This document shows, piece by piece, positions 1-5,066 of a stretch of DNA of 5,669 bases. The notes beneath the pieces are model-generated. The model searched no databases, was not told the origin of the DNA, and saw only the letters and a program-made list of their open reading frames with translations. Made by a program: the position numbers and the translations under genes. Within the stretch, counting starts at the first letter, position 1. Each line of letters opens with the position of its first letter. The stretch is from Actinomycetes bacterium (GTDB lineage: Bacteria > Actinomycetota > Actinomycetes > Actinomycetales > Cellulomonadaceae). The DNA is taken from positions 1 to 5,669 of the forward strand of contig JAEWEI010000026.1 in NCBI GenBank assembly GCA_023389545.1, in the 5' to 3' direction.

Positions 1-227
1 ACCCATTCGCCGGTGAGCGGGTCGAGGCGCATCTCGGGGCCCTGGAACGGGCGCGGCTCGCCGTCCTCGCCGGGCACGTCCGCGTACCGGTCGGCGAGGG
101 GGCGCGGGTCGTCGAGGCGGCGGGTGCGGGCGCCGGACGCGTAGTCCTGCGAGTCGTCGAAGTAGAGCAGCTCGCGGCCGTCCGCGAGGGTGGTGACGGT
201 GCGGCGCACACGCGGGGTGGCGGTCAT
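1..227 (-). CDS. galT: Galactose-1-phosphate uridylyltransferase, N-terminal part (runs off the left edge)
   Basis: GalT is the Leloir-pathway enzyme that exchanges UMP between UDP-glucose and galactose-1-phosphate in the cytosol. Only the first 75 codons are in the window. The translation starts MTATPRVRRTVTTLADGREL, continues with LLYFDDSQDY at about residues 20-29, and ends in MRLDPLTGEWV (about 65-75). The R-x-DPLTGEWV element is the usual opening of the GalT N-terminal domain, and the DGRELLYFDD lead-in is typical of actinobacterial GalT as I remember it. The catalytic HPH motif lies outside the window and cannot be checked. The ATG at 227-225 overlaps the TGA of the upstream DeoR-family gene (ATGA, 4 nt), so translation is probably coupled and no separate promoter is needed. 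galK probably follows, which is inference. The main uncertainty is the short length available. Confidence 0.85.
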   Translation of the reverse strand, partial: MTATPRVRRTVTTLADGRELLYFDDSQDYASGARTRRLDDPRPLADRYADVPGEDGEPRPFQGPEMRLDPLTGEW

Positions 228-1084
228 GGTGCTCCAGGCTCGGGCGTGGGGGCGGGGGGATTCGTCGGCGGGGGGGAGCCAGCGGCGCGGGGGTGGTCGT
301 CGGGGGCCAGCAGGAGGCGCCCGACCTGCGTGGTCAGGACGCGCCGGGCGTCGTCGGGCAGGCCGGAGTCGGTGACCAGGACGTCGACCTCGTCGAGCGC
401 GGCGATGCGGGCGAGGCCGACCACCCCCCACTTGGTGTGGTCGGCGAGCACCGTGAGCTGTGTCGCGCGGGCGAGCAGGGCCTGGTTGGTGGCGGCCTCG
501 AGCAGGTTGGGGGTGGTCAGGCCGTCTTCGTCGAGGCCGTGCACGCCGAGGTAGGCGGTGTCCACGCGCAGGCGGGACAGCGAGCCGTCGGCCACGGGGC
601 CGACGAGCGCGTCGGACGGCGTGCGGACGCCTCCCGTGAGGATCACGTCGAGTCCCGCGGGCGACGCCGCGGTGTGCAGCGCCTCCGCGACGGGCAGCGA
701 GTTGGTGACGACGGTCAGGGGCCGTAGCGCGGCGGAGGAGGCGATCTCCCGGGCCAGCAGGTGCGTGGTGGTGCCCGCGGACAGCGCCACCGACTGCCCG
801 GGCTCGATCAGCCCGGCGGCGAGCCGGGCGACGGCGGCCTTCTCGGCGGCCGCCCAGCCGCGCTTGGCCTCGAAGCCGGGCTCGTCGGCGGAGCGGTGAC
901 GGGCCTCGACGCCGACGGCGCCGCCGTGCACCCGCCGCACCAGCCCAGCCTGGGCCAGCTCGGCGATGTCACGTCGGACCGTCATGTCGGAGACGCCGAG
1001 CTCGTCGACGAGGTCGGCCACGCGCACGGCGCCGTGCGCGTGGACCGCTGCCAGGATGCGCTCCTGGCGAAGGGAGGCCAGCAT
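224..1084 (-). CDS. DeoR/GlpR-family sugar-responsive transcriptional repressor
   Basis: This is a cytosolic DNA-binding regulator of 286 aa, close to the family norm of about 250-270 plus a tail. The N-terminal winged HTH occupies about residues 5-58: QERILAAVHAHG, then VRVADLVDELGVSDMTVRRD, then LVRRVHGGAV. The DeoR C-terminal sensor (about 75-240) belongs to the ribose-5-phosphate-isomerase-like sugar-phosphate-binding fold, with LSAGTTTHLL (101-110), VVTNSLPVAEAL, ILTGGVRTPSDALVGP and ADHTKWG (214-220). Residues 262-286 are a proline-rich tail outside the fold. I chose the ATG at 1084 because MLASLRQERIL is the normal family N-terminus and a -10-like AATACT ends 6 nt upstream. ATGs at 1102 and 1099 are in frame and would add 5-6 residues. 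The gene overlaps galT by ATGA, so it probably controls galactose use and itself. The effector, perhaps a galactose or tagatose phosphate, is inference. Confidence 0.93.
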   Translation of the reverse strand: MLASLRQERILAAVHAHGAVRVADLVDELGVSDMTVRRDIAELAQAGLVRRVHGGAVGVEARHRSADEPGFEAKRGWAAAEKAAVARLAAGLIEPGQSVALSAGTTTHLLAREIASSAALRPLTVVTNSLPVAEALHTAASPAGLDVILTGGVRTPSDALVGPVADGSLSRLRVDTAYLGVHGLDEDGLTTPNLLEAATNQALLARATQLTVLADHTKWGVVGLARIAALDEVDVLVTDSGLPDDARRVLTTQVGRLLLAPDDHPRAAGSPPPTNPPAPTPEPGAP

Positions 1085-1119
1085 CCGAACAGTATTCATC
1101 ATTTCCGAACAACAACCAA
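1085..1119 (-). promoter_or_regulatory. Predicted leaderless promoter of the DeoR-galT operon
   Basis: Reading the minus strand, TTGGTT (1119-1114) is separated by 17 nt from AATACT (1096-1091). Six nt then follow before the ATG at 1084, which would place the transcription start on the A of the start codon. There is no Shine-Dalgarno sequence in front of this ATG. Both hexamers are imperfect matches to TTGACA/TATAAT. The geometry and the locally AT-rich DNA in an otherwise very GC-rich window are the support. A start at 1102 would leave the -10 inside the coding region. Confidence 0.5.
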
Positions 1120-1137
1120 CAACCGGTTGCTGTTCGG
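1085..1137. promoter_or_regulatory. Three TGTTCGG half-sites and imperfect inverted repeat: probable DeoR operator (or mrp terminator)
   Basis: On the plus strand CCGAACA occurs at 1085-1091 and 1105-1111, exactly 20 bp apart, and its inverse TGTTCGG at 1131-1137. The second and third copies form the ends of a longer inverted repeat: 7 bp (1105-1111 with 1131-1137), one mismatch, then CAACC (1113-1117) with GGTTG (1125-1129), and a 7-nt loop. In a minus-strand RNA the mismatch becomes a G-U pair, giving a 13-bp hairpin. One half-site sits between the predicted -10 and the start, one in the -35/-10 spacer and one upstream, as expected for autorepression. TGTTCG-type half-sites are familiar from GlpR operators. 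The repeat also begins 5 nt after the mrp stop codon, so it could end mrp transcripts, although no U-tract follows. Confidence 0.55.
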
Positions 1138-1142
1138 CGACG

Positions 1143-2312
1143 TCAGCGCCCCGCGGGAGTCAGCCCGAGCGAGCGGCCCGCCAGGCCGCGCGAGCGCGAG
1201 GCCAGCGTCCGCGCCACCCCGCGGAGCGCCACGGCCGCGGGGGAGTCAGGGTGTGCCAGGACCACCGGTGTGCCGGAGTCCCCGTCCTCACGCAGCGCCA
1301 CGTCCAGCGGCACCTGGCCCAGCAGGGGGACCTCCGCGCCGTTCGTCCGGGTGAGGTTCTCCGCCACGCGCGCCCCGCCGCCGGCGCCGAACAGCTCGAG
1401 CCGGGAGCCGTCCGCCTGCTCCAGCCAGGACATGTTCTCCACGACGCCCACCACGTTCTGGCGGGTCTGCTGCGCCACCGAGCCCGCGCGCTCCGCGACC
1501 TCCGCCGCCGCGACCTGCGGGGTCGTCACCACCACGACCTCCGAGGACGGCAGCAACTGCGCCACCGAGATCGCGATGTCGCCCGTGCCGGGCGGAAGGT
1601 CGAGCAGCAGCACGTCCAGGTCGCCCCAGAACACGTCCGCGAGGAACTGCTGCAGCGCGCGGTGCAGCATCGGGCCGCGCCACACCACCGGCTGCCCCGC
1701 CGGCACGAACATGCCGATCGAGACGACCTTCACATCGAAGGCCACCGGGGGCATCAGCATGTCGTCGACCTTCGTCGGCGGCTGCGTCACACCCAGCAGG
1801 CGGGGGATCGAGAAGCCGTAGATGTCCGCGTCGATCACGCCGACCCGCAGCCCGTCGGCGGCCATCGCCACCGCCAGGTTGGCGGTCACGGAGGACTTGC
1901 CGACCCCGCCCTTGCCCGACGCGATCGCGTACACCTTGGTCAGCGACGTCGGCTGCGCGAACGGGATGACCGGCTCCGCAGCGTCGCCGCGCAGCAGCGT
2001 GCGCAGCGCCGACCGCTGCTCATTCGACATGACGCCCATGTCGACCCGCACGTCGGTGACGCCCTCGACCGAGCGGGCCGCCGCCGTGACGTCGGTGGTC
2101 AGCGTCGCCTTCAGCGGGCACCCGGCCGTCGTCAGGTCGATGCCCACCACCACGAGCGGGCCGCCATCGGTCCCGGCGCCCGGAGTGACCTCGACGGAGC
2201 GGACCATCCCGAGCTCGGTGATCGGCTTGCGGATCTCGGGGTCCAGCACCCCGACGAGGGCGCCCCGAACGGCTTCGGCGAGGACGGCAGGATCAAGGGA
2301 GGACGACGACAT
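1143..2312 (-). CDS. mrp: Mrp/NBP35-ApbC family P-loop ATPase, putative iron-sulfur cluster carrier
   Basis: Mrp/ApbC proteins are cytosolic, dimeric, deviant-Walker ATPases linked to Fe-S cluster loading of apo-proteins. This one is 389 aa. An N-terminal MIP18/DUF59 domain (about 9-90) carries DPEIRKPITELGMV (24-37) and TTAGCPLK (61-68). The ATPase domain starts near 125, with the deviant Walker A SGKGGVGKSS (132-141), DADIYGFSIPRLLG (161-174), the switch DLPPGTGD (238-245), VTTPQ and VENMSW (291-296). The CxxC that follows ENMS in many Mrp proteins is replaced by LEQA, and Cys65 is the only cysteine in the protein. I recall the M. tuberculosis protein also lacking this motif, so it is probably an actinobacterial trait. 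The start is the ATG at 2312 (MSSSSLDP). An in-frame ATG at 2444 would overlap DUF1003 and add a non-family leader. A TACCAT hexamer ends 6 nt upstream, suggesting a leaderless mRNA. Confidence 0.93.
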   Translation of the reverse strand: MSSSSLDPAVLAEAVRGALVGVLDPEIRKPITELGMVRSVEVTPGAGTDGGPLVVVGIDLTTAGCPLKATLTTDVTAAARSVEGVTDVRVDMGVMSNEQRSALRTLLRGDAAEPVIPFAQPTSLTKVYAIASGKGGVGKSSVTANLAVAMAADGLRVGVIDADIYGFSIPRLLGVTQPPTKVDDMLMPPVAFDVKVVSIGMFVPAGQPVVWRGPMLHRALQQFLADVFWGDLDVLLLDLPPGTGDIAISVAQLLPSSEVVVVTTPQVAAAEVAERAGSVAQQTRQNVVGVVENMSWLEQADGSRLELFGAGGGARVAENLTRTNGAEVPLLGQVPLDVALREDGDSGTPVVLAHPDSPAAVALRGVARTLASRSRGLAGRSLGLTPAGR

Positions 2313-2324
2313 GCCCCCATGGTA
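2313..2324 (-). promoter_or_regulatory. Predicted -10 element of a leaderless mrp promoter
   Basis: Minus-strand TACCAT (2324-2319) fits the actinobacterial TAnnnT -10 pattern. It ends exactly 6 nt before the ATG at 2312, which puts the predicted transcription start on the A of the start codon. The G run next to the ATG is too close to act as a Shine-Dalgarno sequence. No good -35 is visible 16-18 nt upstream, so the promoter may be weak, activator-dependent or read by another sigma factor. Confidence 0.45.
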
Positions 2325-2326
2325 GG

Positions 2327-2347
2327 TCGGGCCAGCACAAGGCCCGA
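2327..2347. promoter_or_regulatory. 7-7-7 inverted repeat TCGGGCC-N7-GGCCCGA upstream of mrp
   Basis: Perfect 7-bp arms at 2327-2333 and 2341-2347 are separated by 7 nt. Measured from the predicted mrp start at 2312, the repeat spans about -15 to -35, a normal place for a repressor dimer site. It also begins 14 nt after the DUF1003 stop codon in the direction of transcription, so as RNA it could form a short GC-rich hairpin that weakens read-through. No U-tract follows. Operator and terminator readings cannot be separated from sequence alone. Confidence 0.4.
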
Positions 2348-2361
2348 TGGGCCCAAGGTCG

Positions 2362-2940
2362 CTACGGGGCGTCGTCGCGCCGTGCGTCACCCGGAACGTC
2401 CTGCGCGTCCGCCTGCTCGGCGTGCTCCGCCTCGCGCTCGGCACGCTCGGCGGCGCGCTCCGCCTCGCGCTCCACGGCCAGCTCCTCGAGCAAGTTCCGC
2501 AGCTCCGAGCGCACGAAGTCGCGGGTCGCGACCTCGTTCAGGGCGATGCGCAGCGCCGCCATCTCGCGGGCCAGGTACTCCGTGTCGGCGAGGTTCCGCT
2601 CCGCGCGCTGCCGGTCCTGCTCCAACGTCACGCGGTCGCGGTCCGTCTGCCGGTTCTGGGCCAGCAGGATCAGCGGCGCCGCGTACGAGGCCTGCAGCGA
2701 CAGCATCAGCGTGAGCGCGGTGAAGCCCAGTGCCGCCTTGTCGAACTGCACGCTGGTAGGCGCCCAGGTGTTCCACGCGATCCACGCGAGGCAGAACAGG
2801 GACAGCCACACCAGGAAGCGCGGGGTGCCCATGAAGCGGGCGATCCCCTCGGAGACCTTGCCAAAGGCGTCCTGGTCGAGCCGGACCCTGGGCAGCAGGC
2901 TGCGACGGGCGACCTTCGGGGTGTCGAGCCGGTCAGCCAC
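2362..2940 (-). CDS. DUF1003 two-helix membrane protein with coiled-coil tail
   Basis: The biochemical function is unknown; the family is DUF1003. The protein has 192 aa. A basic N-terminal segment (1-40, ADRLDTPKVARRSLLPRVRL) is followed by two predicted membrane helices, about 42-60 (FLVWLSLFCLAWIAWNTWA) and about 70-93. The second ends in the family signature LMLSLQASYAAPLILLAQNRQ (79-98). A long, charged, Arg/Glu/Ala-rich segment (about 98-180) has coiled-coil character, and the C-terminus is acidic. I prefer the GTG at 2940, which gives the usual xADRLDTP opening, has a G-rich stretch just upstream and overlaps the preceding gene by 8 nt (GTGGCTGA). The ATG at 2952 would add four residues and is the alternative. 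The overlap implies one mRNA and coupled translation with the MgtE-N/CBS gene. A physical partnership between the two products is inference. Confidence 0.9.
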   Translation of the reverse strand: MADRLDTPKVARRSLLPRVRLDQDAFGKVSEGIARFMGTPRFLVWLSLFCLAWIAWNTWAPTSVQFDKAALGFTALTLMLSLQASYAAPLILLAQNRQTDRDRVTLEQDRQRAERNLADTEYLAREMAALRIALNEVATRDFVRSELRNLLEELAVEREAERAAERAEREAEHAEQADAQDVPGDARRDDAP

Positions 2941-4243
2941 GGCGCCCCACATCCCGTGCGGACGGCGTCCGCATCCCGGCTGGCGGCGTCGGCACGTGCT
3001 CGTCGTCCGTCTCGCGCCAGTCCTCGGGCAGCAGGTGGTCCAGCACGTCGTCGACGCTCACCGCGCCCAGGAGGCGCCGCTCGGAGTCCACCACCGGCAG
3101 CGCGAGCAGGTTGTACGTCGCGAGCAGCCGCGTCACGTGCAGCAGCGGCGCGTCGGCGGACACGGCCTCGATGTCCGTGTCCACGAGCGCGCCGATCGCC
3201 TCGTGCGGGGGGTCCCGCAGCATGCGCTGCAGGTGCACGACCCCGATGAAGCGCCCCGTGGGGGTCTCCAGCGGCGGGCGCACCACGAAGACCATCGAGG
3301 CCAGCGCAGGCGCGAGGTCCTGGCGGCGCACATGCGCGAGCGCGGCGGCCACTGGCGTCTCCGGGCCCAGGATCACCGGCTCGGTGGTCATCATGCCGCC
3401 AGCGGTGTTCTCCTCGTACGCGAGCAGGCGCCGCACGTCGCGGGCCTCCTCGGGCTCCATCAGCGCGAGCAGCTCGGCCGCCTGCGCGTCGGGCAGGCCG
3501 CCCAGCAGGTCGGCGGCGTCGTCGGGCTGCATCGCCTCGAGCACGTCCGCGGCTCGGGTGCGCTCCAGGCCGGACAGGATCGCGACCTGGTCGTCCTCGG
3601 GCAGCTCCTCGAGCACGTCGGCCAGGCGCTCGTTGTCGAGCGCGGACGCGACCTCCATCCGGCGCGTGGTGGCCAGATCGTGCAGCACGTCGGCGAGGTC
3701 GGCCGGCTTGAGGTCGTCGTACCGGGCCAGCATCAGCGCCGCGCCCTGCGCCACGTCCGCGGCCGACAGCCCGGTCACGGCGTCGATGGGCACCAGCACC
3801 GTCTCCCCGCGGCGCCGCAGCAGGCCCGTGGTGGGGGACGAGCGGCGCACGAAGAGCTGCATGACACGCCAGTCGCCGTCCCGCTGGCGCTCCATCGCGA
3901 CGTCCTCGATGGTGCCCGTGCCCGAGCCGTCCTTGAAGGTCACGGTGCGGTCCAGCAACTCGCCGACCACCAGCGTCTCGGACGGCCGCTGCTCGAAGCG
4001 CCGCATGTTCACCAGCCCGGTGGAGATCACCTGGCCGGGGTCGATGGCGGTGACGCGGGTCAACGGCAGGAACACGCGGCGACGGCCCGGGACCTCGACC
4101 ACGAGGCCCACCGCGCGGGGGGCGCCCTTCTCGCGGACGAGCGCGACGACATCGCGCACTCGACCGACCTGGTCACCGAGGGGGTCGAAGACGGTGGTGC
4201 CGGCGAGGCGCGCGATGAAGACCCGGGTCCCTGCGCTGCTCAC
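2933..4243 (-). CDS. Channel-less MgtE-N/CBS domain protein with PRC-barrel-like N-terminus
   Basis: The product is a soluble protein of 436 aa that resembles the cytosolic Mg2+-sensing head of the MgtE transporter without the transporter. Two PRC-barrel-like segments, which are tentative, lie at about 5-65 (VFDPLGDQVGRVRDVV) and about 95-158. An MgtE-N superhelical domain follows at about 175-277 (LKPADLADVLHDL, RLADVLEELPEDDQVAIL, DDAADLLGGLPDAQAAELL), then YEENTAGGMMTTEPV (276-290) opening a CBS pair (about 284-405, with ALPVVDSERRLLGAVSVDDV). No hydrophobic segment follows; the protein ends in a short polar tail. Nucleotide or Mg2+ sensing is inferred from the CBS/MgtE-N domains. The start is the GTG at 4243 (xSSAGTRVFIARLAG), 7 nt after a -10-like TATCCT; longer readings run antisense into the divergent gene. 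DUF1003 overlaps its 3' end. I recall a similar protein in M. tuberculosis (Rv1232c). Confidence 0.92.
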   Translation of the reverse strand: MSSAGTRVFIARLAGTTVFDPLGDQVGRVRDVVALVREKGAPRAVGLVVEVPGRRRVFLPLTRVTAIDPGQVISTGLVNMRRFEQRPSETLVVGELLDRTVTFKDGSGTGTIEDVAMERQRDGDWRVMQLFVRRSSPTTGLLRRRGETVLVPIDAVTGLSAADVAQGAALMLARYDDLKPADLADVLHDLATTRRMEVASALDNERLADVLEELPEDDQVAILSGLERTRAADVLEAMQPDDAADLLGGLPDAQAAELLALMEPEEARDVRRLLAYEENTAGGMMTTEPVILGPETPVAAALAHVRRQDLAPALASMVFVVRPPLETPTGRFIGVVHLQRMLRDPPHEAIGALVDTDIEAVSADAPLLHVTRLLATYNLLALPVVDSERRLLGAVSVDDVLDHLLPEDWRETDDEHVPTPPAGMRTPSARDVGRRG

Positions 4244-4256
4244 GGTGGTCAGGATA
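4244..4256 (-). promoter_or_regulatory. Predicted leaderless promoter (-10) of the MgtE-N/CBS-DUF1003 operon
   Basis: Minus-strand TATCCT (4256-4251) is the best TAnnnT match among the gene gaps and lies 7 nt upstream of the GTG at 4243. There is no Shine-Dalgarno sequence before that GTG, so a transcript beginning at the start codon is the simplest reading. No convincing -35 hexamer is seen in the GC-rich DNA further upstream. Confidence 0.5.
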
Positions 4257-4283
4257 GACGCTGGGCCCCGAAGGCCGCCCGAC

Positions 4284-4311
4284 GCGCGGGCCCATGCGGC
4301 GGGGCCCGCGC
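4284..4311. repeat. Perfect 10-bp inverted repeat in the divergent promoter region
   Basis: GCGCGGGCCC at 4284-4293 is exactly inverted as GGGCCCGCGC at 4302-4311 around an 8-nt spacer. It lies in the 121-bp gap between the divergent MgtE-N/CBS and YflT-domain genes, about 40-70 bp upstream of the first and about 55-80 bp upstream of the second. A further GGGCCC stands at 4263-4268. It could be a shared regulator site or a hairpin in a long plus-strand leader. In DNA this GC-rich chance palindromes are not rare, so the functional reading is tentative. Confidence 0.4.
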
Positions 4312-4350
4312 CGACCAGGGCGCTGATCCTGGCGTGCCGGGGCGCCGTGG

Positions 4351-4357
4351 GGGAGGA
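4351..4357 (+). promoter_or_regulatory. Ribosome binding site of the YflT-domain gene
   Basis: GGGAGGA contains the core GGAGG (4352-4356), 8 nt before the ATG at 4365. It is the only clear Shine-Dalgarno sequence among the starts in this window and fixes this start over the open frame that continues upstream. The same bases include GAGGAT (4353-4358), 6 nt from the ATG, which could be read as a weak -10, but the ribosome-site reading is stronger. Confidence 0.65.
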
Positions 4358-4364
4358 TCGGAGT

Positions 4365-5024
4365 ATGTCGTTCACCCGCCAGACCCGTGTGCCCCAGGCC
4401 CCCACGTTGCCGCAGGGCGAGTTGGTCGCGTCCTTCGGCACGTACCTCGAGGCCCAGCGGGCCGTCGACCACCTGGCGGACAAGCAGTTCCCGGTGCAGC
4501 ACGTGACCATCGTGGGGACGGACCTGCGCATGGTGGAGCGGGTCACCGGGCGGCTGTCCTACCCGCGGGTGGCGCTCGCAGGGCTCGCGTCCGGCATGTG
4601 GTTCGGGCTGTTCGTCGGGCTGCTGCTCACCTGGTTCTCCGCCGGGACGGGCTCCACGCCCCCGCTGATCGCGGCGATCCTCATCGGCGCCGCGTTCGGC
4701 GTGCTGTTCTCCGTCATCACGTACGCGTTCACCGGCGGCAAGCGGGACTTCACGTCGTCCTCGCAGATCGTGGCGGCGCAGTACGCGGTGCTGTGCGCCG
4801 CCCAGCACGCCCACAAGGCGCGCGCGCTGCTGCACGAGGTCGGCGGTGTGCAGTCCGGCTGGCCGGCCCGGCCGGCGCCGGCGAGCCCCGCCCAGCCGCC
4901 GTCCGACCCGTCGGCCGCCTACCCCACGCCGCCGGCGCCGCAGCCACCGAGCGGGTCGCCCACGACGCCGCCCGTGCAGCCGCCGACGGCGCCGCCCACG
5001 AACCCGCAGCAGCCGTCGGCCTGA
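4365..5024 (+). CDS. General stress protein (YflT-type domain) with two membrane helices and proline-rich tail
   Basis: The protein has 219 aa. The N-terminal YflT/general stress protein 17M-like domain covers about 20-65 (VASFGTYLEAQRAVDHLADK, then FPVQHVTIVGTDLRMVERV). The VTGRLSYPRVALAGLASGMW stretch leads into membrane helix 1 (about 68-90), and helix 2 is at about 99-122. A conserved-looking GGKRDFTSSSQIVA (124-137) follows, then an amphipathic stretch to about 160 and a proline/alanine/serine-rich tail (165-219) that is probably disordered. Both helices are short and glycine-rich. The role is unknown: Bacillus YflT is stress-induced, but that does not establish function here. It is transcribed away from the MgtE-N/CBS operon and converges on the aminopeptidase gene. 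It is the only plus-strand gene here, and the start is supported by GGGAGGA. The tail length is the part most likely to vary between relatives. Confidence 0.9.
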   Translation: MSFTRQTRVPQAPTLPQGELVASFGTYLEAQRAVDHLADKQFPVQHVTIVGTDLRMVERVTGRLSYPRVALAGLASGMWFGLFVGLLLTWFSAGTGSTPPLIAAILIGAAFGVLFSVITYAFTGGKRDFTSSSQIVAAQYAVLCAAQHAHKARALLHEVGGVQSGWPARPAPASPAQPPSDPSAAYPTPPAPQPPSGSPTTPPVQPPTAPPTNPQQPSA

Positions 5025-5025
5025 C

Positions 5026-5061
5026 GGGCGCCCACCAACCTAGGCGGGCGCCCCGCCCGTC
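5026..5061. terminator. GC-rich hairpins between convergent genes, candidate bidirectional terminator
   Basis: The 42-bp gap between two convergent stop codons holds two competing foldings. The palindromic octamer GGGCGCCC occurs at 5026-5033 and 5046-5053 and can pair across 12 nt. More locally, GGCGGGCG (5043-5050) pairs with CGCCCGTC (5054-5061) over a CCC loop, 8 bp including one G-U pair on the plus-strand RNA. No U-tract follows on either strand, which is common in high-GC actinobacteria. Position is the main argument for termination. Confidence 0.5.
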
Positions 5062-5066
5062 CGTCC

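Noticed and set aside
2313..2444. 44-residue N-terminal extension of mrp
   Set aside because: It reads into the DUF1003 coding region and across its stop region. The Arg/Thr-rich leader is absent from the Mrp family pattern, whereas MSSSSLDP at 2312 fits directly onto the MIP18 domain.
966..2714. Long plus-strand open frame opposite the mrp, DeoR and DUF1003 genes
   Set aside because: The translation is rich in Arg, His and Asp with no recognisable domain, and the opposite strand encodes clear families over the same bases.
4244..4546. N-terminal extension of the MgtE-N/CBS gene to an ATG at 4546
   Set aside because: It would run antisense through the divergent YflT-domain gene and its upstream region; the extension has no family resemblance, and the GTG at 4243 has a -10 at leaderless spacing.
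5026..5053. Pair of GGGCGCCC octamers considered as a phage attachment or recombination site
   Set aside because: Short GC palindromes are expected in DNA of this composition. They lie between convergent stop codons and there is no integrase or tRNA nearby, so terminator structure is the simpler reading.
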